From contig NZ_CP047650.1 in assembly GCF_009906855.1 (NCBI RefSeq), positions 1,860,001-1,924,000 of the forward strand: a DNA stretch of 64,000 bases, given 5' to 3'. How positions within the stretch are numbered: the first letter of the stretch is position 1; every line of letters starts with the position of its first letter. The notes under the pieces were generated by a model. The model was not told where the DNA came from. It saw only the letters and a program-made list of their open reading frames with translations, and did no database searches. The position numbers were made by a program, and so were the translations under genes. This document shows, in pieces, positions 29,381 to 38,381 of this stretch. The DNA is from Xylophilus rhododendri (GTDB taxonomy: Bacteria; Pseudomonadota; Gammaproteobacteria; Burkholderiales; Burkholderiaceae_C).

Positions 29381-31602
29381 GCCTCGCCGTCACGCACATC
29401 CCGCAGCCCCGGGCGACCCTGGAGAGCTGCGACCGCGAGCCCATCCACATTCCCGGCGCGGTGCAGTCGCACGGCGTGCTGCTGGCCTTCGGCCTGGACG
29501 GCAGCCTGCGCTTTCGCAGCGCCAATGCGGCGCGGGCGCTGGGCCTTCTTCCCGAACTGGGCGAGCGGCTGGCGCCCGGCCATCTCGATGCCGACAGCGA
29601 GATCCGCGTGCTGATCGAAGAGGCCCTGGAATCGTCGCGGCTGGAACCGATCCAGCCCATGTCCAACGAGGTCTCGGTCGGCGAACAGATCTACGACCTG
29701 ATCCTGCACCAGTCCGGCGATCTGCTGGTGGCCGAGTTCGAAAGCCGCGGCGAGGATGCCGACACCCTGGCCAGCTTCGCCCTGAAGGCGCACCGCGCCA
29801 TGGACCGGCTCAAGCGCCAGCGCTCCATCGAGAGCCTGCTGGCCTCCGCCACCGAGGACATCCGCCAGCTGACCGGCTTCGACCGTGTCATGGCCTACCG
29901 CTTCCGGACCGACGAGAGCGGCGAGGTGATCTCCGAAGCGCGCAATCCGGCGCTCGATGCCTTCCTCGGCCGGCGTTATCCCGCCAGCGACATCCCGGCC
30001 CAGGCCCGGCGCCTGTACGTGGTCAACACCCTGCGCATGATCGCCGACGTGGGTTCGCAGCCGGTGGCCATCGAGGGCCTGGCCGATGCCGAGCCGCTGG
30101 ACCTGAGCCATGCGGTGCTGCGCGCGGTCTCGCCGATCCACATCGAATACCTGGGCAACATGGGCGTGGGCGCCTCCATGAGCGTTTCCATCGTGGTGCA
30201 GGGGCGGCTCTGGGGCATGCTGGCCTGCCACCACATGACGCCGCGCCAGGTGCCCTATTCGGTGCGCATGGCCTGCGACGTGATCGCTCAGATCCTGGCC
30301 GCCAATGTGCACACGCTGATGGCGCGCGCCCAGGCCCAGCGCGTGGCCGCCGCCGCCACCCTGCGGGCCCGCCTGGTCGAAGACCTGCTGCATGCCGACG
30401 ACTCGCTGGCCGCGCTGGCCCCGCATGCCGCCACCCTGGCCGCCAACTTCGGCGCGCATGCCGCCTTCATCACCGAGAACCACAACATCGCCGTCGAGGG
30501 CGAAGTGCCGGTCGAGACCGCCCGAGCCCTGGCGCGCTGGCTGGCGCGCCATCCGCACAACGACGATTCGGTGATCGGCATCAGCGCGCTCGCCGGCTTT
30601 CCCGGCTACCTGCATCCCCTGCTCGACATCTGGTGCGGCATGCTGGCCCTGCGTTTCGACACCAATGCCGACGGCTGGCTGGTGCTGCTGCGCAAGGAGC
30701 AGGTCGAGACCATCAACTGGGGCGGCAAGCCCGAGAAGCATTACGTGCACGGCCCCAACGGCCCGCGCCTGACGCCGCGCGGCTCCTTCGACCTGTGGCG
30801 CGAGACGGTGCACGGCACCTCCGAAGCCTGGGACGAGGCCGACTTCACCATCGGCCGCCAGATCAGCGACGAACTCGGCCGCGCCACCGCCACCCGCGTC
30901 GGCGAGATCAACCGTGCCCGCAACCAGCTGCTGGCGGTGCTCGGCCACGACCTGCGCGATCCGCTGCACTCGATCAGCATGGCCGCGCGGGTGCTGGAAA
31001 AGGCGCCGGAGCAGGCCAGTGGCCGCATCGGCCAGCGCATCCAGTCCTCCAGCAGCCGCATGCAGCGGCTGGTCAGCCAGGTGCTGGACATGTCCCGGCT
31101 GCAGGGTGGCCTGGGCCTGGGCCTGCAGCTGGAGCCCACCCTGTTGGCGCCGCTCATCGTCGACCTCAGCGAAGAGGCCTGCGTGGCCCATCCGGGGCTG
31201 ACGGTGCACCACGAACTCGACGCGGGCGTGATGGCCCATGTGGATGCCGACCGGCTCTCCCAGGTGGTCACCAACCTCCTCAGCAACGCCCGCCAGCACG
31301 GCGTGCCGGGCGAGCCGGTGGTGCTGCGCCTGCGCGAAGCCGGCGACTCGGTCGAGCTGCAGGTGCGCAATGCCGGCGAGCCCATCCCCGACGACCTGGC
31401 CGACACCCTGTTCAACCCCTTCAAGCGCCAGTCGCTCGGCAATCCGCGCAACCGCACCGGGCTGGGCCTGGGGCTGTACATCGCCGACCAGATCGTGCGC
31501 GGACACGGCGGCAGCATCTATTATTCTTTCGAGGAGCCGCAGGTCGTTTTCAGCGTGCTCCTGCCACGCGGCAAGCCACAGCCGGCCGACTCCATTGCCT
31601 AG
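29377..31602 (+). CDS. bphP: Bacteriophytochrome histidine kinase
   Basis: BphP is a red/far-red photosensor kinase. The 741-residue product has a PAS domain with the biliverdin-binding Cys18 (ESCDREPIHIPGAVQSHG), a GAF domain with the PASDIP motif (Asp205), and a PHY domain up to about residue 505. The kinase has H-box His524 (GHDLRDPLH), an N-box (NLLSNARQHG) and a Gly-rich GLGLGLYIAD box. The usual D-x-G-x-G of the ATP site reads NAGEPI, a change seen in related phytochrome kinases. It is followed 9 nt later by a receiver gene. Confidence 0.96.
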   Translation: MSLAVTHIPQPRATLESCDREPIHIPGAVQSHGVLLAFGLDGSLRFRSANAARALGLLPELGERLAPGHLDADSEIRVLIEEALESSRLEPIQPMSNEVSVGEQIYDLILHQSGDLLVAEFESRGEDADTLASFALKAHRAMDRLKRQRSIESLLASATEDIRQLTGFDRVMAYRFRTDESGEVISEARNPALDAFLGRRYPASDIPAQARRLYVVNTLRMIADVGSQPVAIEGLADAEPLDLSHAVLRAVSPIHIEYLGNMGVGASMSVSIVVQGRLWGMLACHHMTPRQVPYSVRMACDVIAQILAANVHTLMARAQAQRVAAAATLRARLVEDLLHADDSLAALAPHAATLAANFGAHAAFITENHNIAVEGEVPVETARALARWLARHPHNDDSVIGISALAGFPGYLHPLLDIWCGMLALRFDTNADGWLVLLRKEQVETINWGGKPEKHYVHGPNGPRLTPRGSFDLWRETVHGTSEAWDEADFTIGRQISDELGRATATRVGEINRARNQLLAVLGHDLRDPLHSISMAARVLEKAPEQASGRIGQRIQSSSSRMQRLVSQVLDMSRLQGGLGLGLQLEPTLLAPLIVDLSEEACVAHPGLTVHHELDAGVMAHVDADRLSQVVTNLLSNARQHGVPGEPVVLRLREAGDSVELQVRNAGEPIPDDLADTLFNPFKRQSLGNPRNRTGLGLGLYIADQIVRGHGGSIYYSFEEPQVVFSVLLPRGKPQPADSIA

Positions 31603-31611
31603 GGTTCTCAC

Positions 31612-31971
31612 GTGACACTCAATATCCTCATCGTCGACGACAACCGCGAAGCGGCCGAGCTGTTCCAGGAGCTCCTGGAAATGCAGGACTACGCCGTGCG
31701 CTGCGCCTTCACCGGCCAGCAGGCGCTGGACCTGGCGCGCAACGAGAAGGCCGACGTCTACCTGGTCGACCTGACCCTGCCCGATGTGCACGGCACCGAC
31801 CTGGCCCGCCAGCTGCGCGAGCTCGCCGGCGAGCCGCAACCCATGGTCATCGCGGTGACCGGCCTGGCCTCCGACGGCAGCGAGGAAATGGCGGTGTTCA
31901 ACCACTTCCTGCAGAAGCCGGTCGATTTCGAGAAGCTGGAACGCATCCTGGCAGGCGCCGCAAAGCTATGA
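31612..31971 (+). CDS. Single-domain response regulator (receiver)
   Basis: The 119-residue CheY-like protein has the acidic pair DD at 9-10, the phosphorylation site Asp53 (YLVDLTLPD), the switch Thr83 and Lys102 in FLQKPVDF. There is no output domain, so it must act by docking on a partner or by passing the phosphate on. The start is a GTG. It lies between bphP and the DHp-like gene and overlaps the latter in an ATGA, so it is the likely target of BphP. Confidence 0.95.
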   Translation: MTLNILIVDDNREAAELFQELLEMQDYAVRCAFTGQQALDLARNEKADVYLVDLTLPDVHGTDLARQLRELAGEPQPMVIAVTGLASDGSEEMAVFNHFLQKPVDFEKLERILAGAAKL

Positions 31972-32624
31972 GCGATTCGAACAGCACCGCATGGCTGGCC
32001 GCGGGTGTGCGGCATGAACTCTTCATGCGGGTGCTGCCCGCCTTGCGCCACGACATGGCGGGACCGCTGTCGGTAGCGCGCATGGGTGCCACGGTGCTCA
32101 AGCGCTACATCGCGGCGCAGCCCTTCGATCCGGCGCTCTGCCTCAAGCGCATGGAGCAGACCGACGAGCAGCTCAACCAGCTGCTGCTGTCGATCCGCAC
32201 CCTGTCGCGCTGGGACGTGGAAAGCACCGACCGGGTGATCCCCACGCCGGCGCTGCATGCCACCCTGCACCTGGCCCGCCCGATGCTCGACCTGCAGGGC
32301 ATCGTGCTGGAGACCACCGAGGTGGATGCCCCCGCCAGCTGGCCGCAGCTGCAGCCGGCGCGCGCGCTCTACATGGTGCTCGGCGTGCTCAGCCAGCTGC
32401 AGGACAGCGGCCAGGGCCCGCGCAGCATCACCGTGGTGCCCGAGGGCGACACCCTGCGCCTGAGCATGCAGGCCGTCACCCCCACCCTGCCCGGCGACCA
32501 CCAGCCGGCGCAGCGCCACATGCGTGTCGATGCCCAGGCCCTGCAATGGCTGGCCGACGACCTGCGCTGGCCGATCGAGATCTCCGCCGACACGGTCGTG
32601 CTCGGCCGCCCCGACGAGCAATAA
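31968..32624 (+). CDS. DHp-domain protein without ATPase motifs, phosphotransferase-like
   Basis: The 218-residue protein begins with a kinase-like dimerisation/phosphoacceptor helix pair. His28 sits in ALRHDMAGPLSVARMG, followed by a second helix (LKRMEQTDEQLNQLLLSIRTLSRWD). The remainder has the length and beta pattern of an ATPase fold but lacks N, G1 and G2 boxes. That is the architecture of Spo0B and ChpT, histidine phosphotransferases built from degenerate kinases. It overlaps the receiver gene (ATGA). I infer a phosphorelay role; a partner that binds or modulates BphP is the alternative. Confidence 0.7.
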   Translation: MSDSNSTAWLAAGVRHELFMRVLPALRHDMAGPLSVARMGATVLKRYIAAQPFDPALCLKRMEQTDEQLNQLLLSIRTLSRWDVESTDRVIPTPALHATLHLARPMLDLQGIVLETTEVDAPASWPQLQPARALYMVLGVLSQLQDSGQGPRSITVVPEGDTLRLSMQAVTPTLPGDHQPAQRHMRVDAQALQWLADDLRWPIEISADTVVLGRPDEQ

Positions 32625-32651
32625 GCCCCCCGCTGCGGACGACGGCATCCC

Positions 32652-33944
32652 GTGCCCCACGATCCGCAGCCTGGCGCCGACGCCTCCCCATCCAAGCGGC
32701 CCTCCGGCTGGCTGAGCCGCCTGGGCCCGGGCCTGATCACCGGCGCCGCCGACGACGACCCCAGCGGCATCGCCACCTATTCCCAGGCCGGCGCGCAGTT
32801 CGGCCTGGCCACGCTGTGGACCCTGCTGCTCACCTATCCGCTGATGGTGGGCATCCAGGCGGTCAGCGCCCGCATCGGCCGCGTCACCGGCCATGGCCTG
32901 GCCGGCAATATGCGGCGGCACTATCCGCGCTGGCTGCTGCAGGCGACCGTGGCCCTGCTGCTGGTGGCCAACGTGGCCAATATCGCGGCCGACCTGTCGG
33001 CCATGGGCGACGCGGCCCGGCTGGTGCTGGGCGGGCCGGCGCATCTCTACACCGTGCTCTTCGGCCTGGTCGCGCTGCTGCTGCAGGTCTTCGTGCCCTA
33101 TGCGCGGTATGTGCGTTTCCTGAAATGGCTGACCCTGGTGCTCTTCGCCTATGTGGCGGTGCTGTTCAGCCTGCAGATTCCCTGGGCGGATGTGGCGCGG
33201 GCGACCTTCTGGCCGCGGCTGTCGACCGATACCGGCTATGTCACCACCGTGGTCGCCATCCTCGGCACCACCATCAGCCCCTATCTGTTCTTCTGGCAGG
33301 CCTCGCAGGAGGTGGAAGACATGCAGGGCAAACGCCCGCCGGAACGTTCCCTGCTCGAAGCACCGCAGGAGGCGCAGCAGAACTTCCGCCGCATCCGGCT
33401 GGACACCGGCTTCGGCATGGCCGTCTCCAACGCCGTGGCCTTCTTCATCATGCTGACCGCGGCGCTCACCCTGCACCGCCATGGCGTGACCGACATCCAA
33501 TCCTCCGCGCAGGCGGCCGAGGCGCTGCGGCCGATCGCCGGCGAGCTGGCCTTCGGCCTGTTCAGCCTGGGCATCATCGGCACCGGCATGCTGGCGATTC
33601 CGGTGCTGGCCGGCTCCGCCGCCTATGCCATGGCCGGCGCCTTCGGCTGGAGCGGCAGCCTGGAATCCAGCCTGCGCGAAGCCAAGGCCTTCTACTCGAT
33701 CATCGCGGCCGCCATGGTGGCCGGCATTGCGCTCGGCTTCTCGCCGCTGGATCCGATCAAGGCGCTGTTCTGGAGCGCCGTGCTCAACGGCGTGATCGCC
33801 GTGCCCATCATGGTGGTGATGATGCTGATGGTGGCCAACCGGCAGGTGATGGGCCGCTTCGTGGCCTCGCGCCGCCTGAAGGTGCTGGGCTGGGCCGCCA
33901 CCGCGCTGATGGGCGCGGCGGTGCTGGTCATGCTGGCTTTTTGA
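32652..33944 (+). CDS. Nramp-related divalent metal transporter
   Basis: The 430-residue membrane protein has about eleven membrane helices and the Nramp fold. The first-helix motif reads DDDPSG (residues 34-39) where classical Mn/Fe transporters have DPGN. The sixth-helix metal site (normally MPHN, with a metal-binding Met) reads TTISPYLFFWQ at 206-216. These changes suggest an Nramp-related magnesium- or broad-type transporter rather than MntH; that is inference. The start is a GTG. Its end overlaps the topoisomerase gene by 17 nt, tail to tail. Confidence 0.85.
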   Translation: MPHDPQPGADASPSKRPSGWLSRLGPGLITGAADDDPSGIATYSQAGAQFGLATLWTLLLTYPLMVGIQAVSARIGRVTGHGLAGNMRRHYPRWLLQATVALLLVANVANIAADLSAMGDAARLVLGGPAHLYTVLFGLVALLLQVFVPYARYVRFLKWLTLVLFAYVAVLFSLQIPWADVARATFWPRLSTDTGYVTTVVAILGTTISPYLFFWQASQEVEDMQGKRPPERSLLEAPQEAQQNFRRIRLDTGFGMAVSNAVAFFIMLTAALTLHRHGVTDIQSSAQAAEALRPIAGELAFGLFSLGIIGTGMLAIPVLAGSAAYAMAGAFGWSGSLESSLREAKAFYSIIAAAMVAGIALGFSPLDPIKALFWSAVLNGVIAVPIMVVMMLMVANRQVMGRFVASRRLKVLGWAATALMGAAVLVMLAF

Positions 33945-35064
33945 GCTTGCGGCGGATCTCCCGCGCCAGCTCCTTGTGGTGCTCGCGCAGGAAGCCGAGC
34001 AGGCGGTGCTCGGCGGCATGCAGGCGGCGCGGTGTCTTCTGCTTGCCGGTCACCCGCTCCCAGAAGGCCATCATGTCGGACTCGGCGCCGGCCGCCAGGG
34101 TCTGGCCGACCTGCAGCACGGCCGGATGCACATAAGACTTCTTGCACACCGCCGGCGTGTTGCCCAGCTGGCGGGCCACTTCGGCCAGCACCGCCTTGGC
34201 GCTGTAGGCCTGCTCGCCGCAGCCGCCGCAGGCCAGGCGGGTCAGCTCCAACGCCTGCACCGTGCCGTGCCAGGTGCGGAAGTCCTTGGCGGTGAAATCG
34301 GCGCCGGCGGCCTCGCGCAGGTAGTCGTTCACATCCGATGAATCGACCCGGTGCGGCTGGCCGTCCTCGTCCTCGTACTGGAAGAGTTCCTGGCCGGGCA
34401 GCTGCTGGCAGACGCGCACCACCCGCGCCACGCGCGGGTCGTCGAGCTTCACCTGCTGCTCCACGCCGCTCTTGCCGCGGAACTTCAGCGTCAGCACGCT
34501 GCCGCGCACACCGGCATGCGGCGTGCGCAGCGTGGTCAGGCCGTAGGAGCCGTTGGTCTCGGCGTATTCCTCGTTGCCCACCCGCAGGTAGGTGGTGTCG
34601 AGCAGGCGCACCAGCGTGGCCAGCACCACGGTGCGCGAGGGCGCCTTGCCGCGCAGCGGCCGCAGGTCGCGCGCCACCCGGGCGCGGATGCGCGGCAAGG
34701 CCTTGCCGAAGGCCTCGATGCGCTCGAACTTGCCTTCGTCGCGCAGCAGGCGCCACTGGGCGTGGTAGCGGTACTGGCGGCGGCCGCGGGCATCCAGGCC
34801 GGTGGCCTGCAGATGGCCGTTGGGCAGGGGGCAGATCCACACATCGGTATAGGCCGGCGGGATCGCCAGGCTGTCGATGCGTTTGACCTCCGCCGCATCG
34901 GCAATGCGTTTGCCGTCCTGGCGCCGGTAGGCGAAACGCTTGCCGCTGCGCACCCGGGAAAAACCGGGCATCAGCGGGCTGACATACATCAGCCCGCCGG
35001 CCAATGGCGCGGGGGCCGGCACCGGTGTGTCCTCGGTCGGGGCGTGGGGGGCGGCGTCGTACAT
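33928..35064 (-). CDS. DNA topoisomerase IB
   Basis: Type IB topoisomerases relax supercoils through a 3'-phosphotyrosine intermediate. The 378-residue product is the small (poxvirus-like) bacterial form. The catalytic residues include Arg161 (YLRVGNEEY), the KDFRTWHGT motif with Arg263 and His266, and nucleophile Tyr311 in KKSYVHP. The N-terminal DNA-grasping domain has IPPAYTDVWICP. The gene stands alone between convergent and same-strand neighbours. The bacterial role is unclear; the family is scattered among proteobacteria. Confidence 0.93.
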   Translation of the reverse strand: MYDAAPHAPTEDTPVPAPAPLAGGLMYVSPLMPGFSRVRSGKRFAYRRQDGKRIADAAEVKRIDSLAIPPAYTDVWICPLPNGHLQATGLDARGRRQYRYHAQWRLLRDEGKFERIEAFGKALPRIRARVARDLRPLRGKAPSRTVVLATLVRLLDTTYLRVGNEEYAETNGSYGLTTLRTPHAGVRGSVLTLKFRGKSGVEQQVKLDDPRVARVVRVCQQLPGQELFQYEDEDGQPHRVDSSDVNDYLREAAGADFTAKDFRTWHGTVQALELTRLACGGCGEQAYSAKAVLAEVARQLGNTPAVCKKSYVHPAVLQVGQTLAAGAESDMMAFWERVTGKQKTPRRLHAAEHRLLGFLREHHKELAREIRRKLKKPA

Positions 35065-35160
35065 GGCGGCTTTGCGGGTATCGGTTGATACCGGGTGTAG
35101 CCCGCCGCCCGCCGCGCATTTGTAGGACGCCGGCAGCAGCCGCGGCGGGAGGCGCTCCGT

Positions 35161-35844
35161 TCAGCCGGCAGGCCAGCGATCGGTGAAGACGAATTCCTCC
35201 AGCGCCCTGCCCTGGCGCCAGCCCTCGATCTCCAGCATCGGCTGCGGATAGAAGGCCGGCACCGGGCCGATGCACAGCACCGCCACCGCCTGCGCGCCCT
35301 CCGGCAGGTCCAGCACCGCGCCGAGCCGCGCCGGATCGAACAGCGAGACCCAGCCCATGCCCAGGTTCTCGACCCGCGCCGCCAGCCAGAGGTTCTGGAT
35401 CGCACAGGCCACCGAACACAGCGCCATGTCGCGCGGCATGGTGCGGCGGCCGAAGACGGTGCCGTCGTCCGGCGCCAGCACGGCCACCAGCAGCAGCGCG
35501 GCTTCACGCACGCCTTCCACCTTCAGGGCCAGGAACTCGTCGGAGCGCAGGCCCATGCAGTCGGCCGTGGCCAGGCGTTCCTGCTCGACCAGGTCGGCGA
35601 TGCGTTCGCGCTGCGCCGCATCCTGGATGCGCAGCAGCCGCCAGGGCTGCATCAGGCCGACCGAGGGCGCCGTGTGCGCGGCCGCCAGCAGGCGCTGCAG
35701 CACCTCGTCGGCGACGGTCTGGCCGGGCAGGAAATGCCGCATGTCGCGGCGGGTGGACAGGATCTGGTGGAGGGTTTCGCGCTCGGCTGCCGTGAAGGCG
35801 GTGGCGGCGGGAGCGGCGGAATCAGCGGAATCGGCGGGGCACAT
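35161..35844 (-). CDS. bluB: 5,6-dimethylbenzimidazole synthase BluB
   Basis: BluB is a nitroreductase-fold flavoenzyme that cuts FMNH2 with oxygen to make dimethylbenzimidazole, the lower ligand of cobalamin. The 227-residue product has the RRDMRHF motif, APSVGLMQPWRLLRI and CAIQNLWLAARVENLGMGWVSLFDP, all characteristic of BluB among nitroreductases. No other cobalamin gene is adjacent in the window. It begins 34 nt after dinB in the same direction. Confidence 0.88.
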   Translation of the reverse strand: MCPADSADSAAPAATAFTAAERETLHQILSTRRDMRHFLPGQTVADEVLQRLLAAAHTAPSVGLMQPWRLLRIQDAAQRERIADLVEQERLATADCMGLRSDEFLALKVEGVREAALLLVAVLAPDDGTVFGRRTMPRDMALCSVACAIQNLWLAARVENLGMGWVSLFDPARLGAVLDLPEGAQAVAVLCIGPVPAFYPQPMLEIEGWRQGRALEEFVFTDRWPAG

Positions 35845-35878
35845 CGGCCGAGCTTAAAGGCTCAGCGCGGCCGCCGCC

Positions 35879-37093
35879 TCAGAACAAGGCCGGTGTATGT
35901 CCGCGTTGCGGCTCGGCTTCGGACGGTGCCGCGTCCGCCTCATCGCCCCGCACCAGCGTGCCGGCGCGCACGCCCAGCAGGCGCAGCCGGCGCTCCAGCG
36001 GCACACGCTTCAGGCACTGGCCCGCCAGGCGGCGGATCTGCACCGCGTCGTCCACCGCCACTTCCACCGTCAGGTCGCGGGTGGCGATGCGGAAATCGTC
36101 GTAGCGCAGCTTGATGCCGATGGTCTTGCTGCGGTAGCCCTTGCGCTGCAGGTCCTCGGCCACCTTCTCGCAGAGCGCGGTGAAGATGCGGCCGAGTTCC
36201 TCCCGGTCGCGCACCGCGTGCAGGTCGCGCTCGAAGGTGGTCTCGCGGCTCATCGAGACCGGCTCGCTCTCTGTCGTGACCGGCCGGTCGTCCTGTCCCC
36301 AGGCCACGCGGTGCATCCAGGCGCCGGTGGACTTGCCGAAGTGGGCGATCAGCCATTCGGGCGTCTGCGCCGCCAGCTCGCCGATGGTGCGGATGCCGAG
36401 CGTCTCCAGCTTGGCATCCGCTTTGGGGCCGATGCCGTTGATCTTGCGTGCCGGCAGCGGCCAGATGCGCGGCTGCAGGTCGGCCTCGTACACGATGGAG
36501 ATGCCGTTGGGCTTGTCGAACTCGCTGGCCATCTTGGCCAGCAGCTTGTTGGGCGCCACGCCGATCGAGCAGGTCAGGCGCGTGGCCTCGAAAATCTGCC
36601 GCTGGATCAGCCGCGCCAGCACCTTGCCGCCCTCGCGCTGGCCGCCCGGCACCTCGGTGAAGTCGATGTAGACCTCGTCCACCCCGCGGTCCTCCATCAG
36701 CGGCGCGATGTCGGTGACGATGCCCTTGAAGGTGCGCGAGAAATGCCGCACCCGCTCGAAGTCCACCGGCAGCAGGATTGCCTGCGGGCACAGCTTGGCG
36801 GCCTTCATCAGGCCCAGCGCCGAGCCCACGCCGAACTGGCGGGCTTCATAGGTGGCGGTGGTGGCCACGCCGCGGCCGGTGTAGCCGCGCAGGCGGGGGA
36901 AGGCGTCGATGGGGATGTCTTCCAGCGCACGTCCGTCGGGCGGCGTGACCAGGGCGCCGTCCACCGCCCGGCGCCCGCCGCCGATCACCACCGGCAGGCC
37001 TTTCAGCTGCGGGTAGCGCAGCAGTTCGACGGACGCGAAGAAGGCGTCCATGTCGAGGTGGGCGATGCGGCGCAGCGGAAGATCGGAAGACAC
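35879..37093 (-). CDS. dinB: DNA polymerase IV
   Basis: Pol IV is the Y-family translesion polymerase. The 404-residue product has the palm motifs AHLDMDAFFASVE with catalytic Asp14 and VDEVYIDFTEV with the second acidic pair. The SIGVAPNKLLAKMASEFDKP motif and the little-finger domain follow. An insertion of about 30 residues (RRAVDGALVTPPDGRALED) separates the fingers from the palm start. The C-terminus lacks a clear beta-clamp motif except possibly the final HTPALF. The start is a GTG at 37093. No LexA box is evident upstream. Confidence 0.95.
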   Translation of the reverse strand: MSSDLPLRRIAHLDMDAFFASVELLRYPQLKGLPVVIGGGRRAVDGALVTPPDGRALEDIPIDAFPRLRGYTGRGVATTATYEARQFGVGSALGLMKAAKLCPQAILLPVDFERVRHFSRTFKGIVTDIAPLMEDRGVDEVYIDFTEVPGGQREGGKVLARLIQRQIFEATRLTCSIGVAPNKLLAKMASEFDKPNGISIVYEADLQPRIWPLPARKINGIGPKADAKLETLGIRTIGELAAQTPEWLIAHFGKSTGAWMHRVAWGQDDRPVTTESEPVSMSRETTFERDLHAVRDREELGRIFTALCEKVAEDLQRKGYRSKTIGIKLRYDDFRIATRDLTVEVAVDDAVQIRRLAGQCLKRVPLERRLRLLGVRAGTLVRGDEADAAPSEAEPQRGHTPALF

Positions 37094-37148
37094 GCCGGCG
37101 AGGATAAAGCCAGGCGCACCAGCCGAGGTGCACGGGGGCTTCCGGCGC

Positions 37149-38378
37149 TCAGGTTCTCCAGAGCCAGCCTTGATCGAGCAGCCGCCGCCCGAGCAACATC
37201 AGCGCCGCATCGCGGCCCCAGGCCAGCGGGCCGGTGGCGTGGAAGATGCGCGACTGGCGCCGCGCCCGCGCCTGCACCTGCCCCACCCGCTGCCAGCGGT
37301 GCAGGGCGTAGCGGGCCAGGCAGAGGCGCACATCGTCGATGTCCATGGCCAGCACCCGCTGCAGCTCGGCGGCGTCTTCCAGCGCCATGGCCGCGCCCTG
37401 GGCCAGGTAGGGCAGCATGGGATGGGCGGCGTCGCCCAGCAGGGCGATGCGCTCCCTGGCCAGGGCCTGCGGGCCGGCGACCGGATCGCGGTCGTGCAGC
37501 ATCCAGCGGCGCCAGTGCGGCGCGGCCCCGGCCAGGTCGCGCAGACCGGTGCCGGCATGCGCCAGCAGCTGCGCCACTTCCGCCGGGGCGGCTTGGGCGT
37601 TCCAGTCCTGCGGCGCGGTGCCGCGGGCCGATGCGGGCAGGCCTTCGGCCAGCACCACCAGATTGAGCAGTTCGCCGCGGCGCACCGGATAGGCCACCAC
37701 ATGCAGGCGCGCACCCAGCCAGACATTCACGCCCGCGTATTCGCAGCGCAGCGGGGCCGGCAGGGCATCGCGCGGGATCAGCGTGCGCCAGGCGAACTGG
37801 CCGGTGGGAAGGGGCTCGCCGTCGCCCGCGCCGGTCACCTGCCGGCGCAGGCGGCTCCAGACGCCGTCGGCGACGATCAGGGCCTCGCCCTCGGACCGGC
37901 CGGCATCGCTCGACGCGCGCCGACAGGCCAGGGCCAGGCTTTCCGGCGTCGCGCCGGACGGCGCGGCATCCAGGGCCTCGGTGCCCAGGTGCAGCACCGA
38001 CTCGCCGCTCGCTTCCACCGCGGCCAGCAGCAGGCCGTGCAGATCGGCCCGGTGCAGCGCCGCATAGGGCGCCCCGTAGCGCGCCGCCACCTCGCGGCCC
38101 AGCGGCATGCGGCCCAGCACCCGGCGGCCCGTCGCGCTGCGCACCGTGATCGAGTCGGGAAAGAAGGCCACCGCCTGCAGCGCATCCGACAGGCCCCAGT
38201 CCTGCAGCACGCGGGTGGCGTTGGGGCCCAGCTGCAACCCCGCACCGACTTCGCCGAATGCCTCGGCCCGTTCGAACACCCGCGCGCGCCAGCCGGCGCG
38301 GTTGCAGGCCAGCGCCGCCGCCAGCCCACCGATACCGCCGCCGGCGATCAACATCTCACGCGAATACGCAACCGCCAT
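37149..38378 (-). CDS. FAD-dependent monooxygenase, UbiH/salicylate hydroxylase type
   Basis: This 409-residue group A flavin monooxygenase has the dinucleotide fold GGGIGGLAAAL at the N-terminus. The NAD(P)H-linking DG motif (ADGVWSRLR) is near the middle, and GDAAHPMLPYLAQG is the second FAD motif. Group A enzymes hydroxylate aromatic rings; the substrate is not evident. The start codon lies 3 nt after the GGDEF-EAL stop, so the two are probably co-translated. Confidence 0.88.
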   Translation of the reverse strand: MAVAYSREMLIAGGGIGGLAAALACNRAGWRARVFERAEAFGEVGAGLQLGPNATRVLQDWGLSDALQAVAFFPDSITVRSATGRRVLGRMPLGREVAARYGAPYAALHRADLHGLLLAAVEASGESVLHLGTEALDAAPSGATPESLALACRRASSDAGRSEGEALIVADGVWSRLRRQVTGAGDGEPLPTGQFAWRTLIPRDALPAPLRCEYAGVNVWLGARLHVVAYPVRRGELLNLVVLAEGLPASARGTAPQDWNAQAAPAEVAQLLAHAGTGLRDLAGAAPHWRRWMLHDRDPVAGPQALARERIALLGDAAHPMLPYLAQGAAMALEDAAELQRVLAMDIDDVRLCLARYALHRWQRVGQVQARARRQSRIFHATGPLAWGRDAALMLLGRRLLDQGWLWRT

Positions 38379-38381
38379 CGG

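Noticed and set aside
29218..31905. A minus-strand open frame of about 895 codons opposite bphP
   Set aside because: Antisense shadow of high-GC coding DNA; no recognisable family while BphP is clear on the plus strand.
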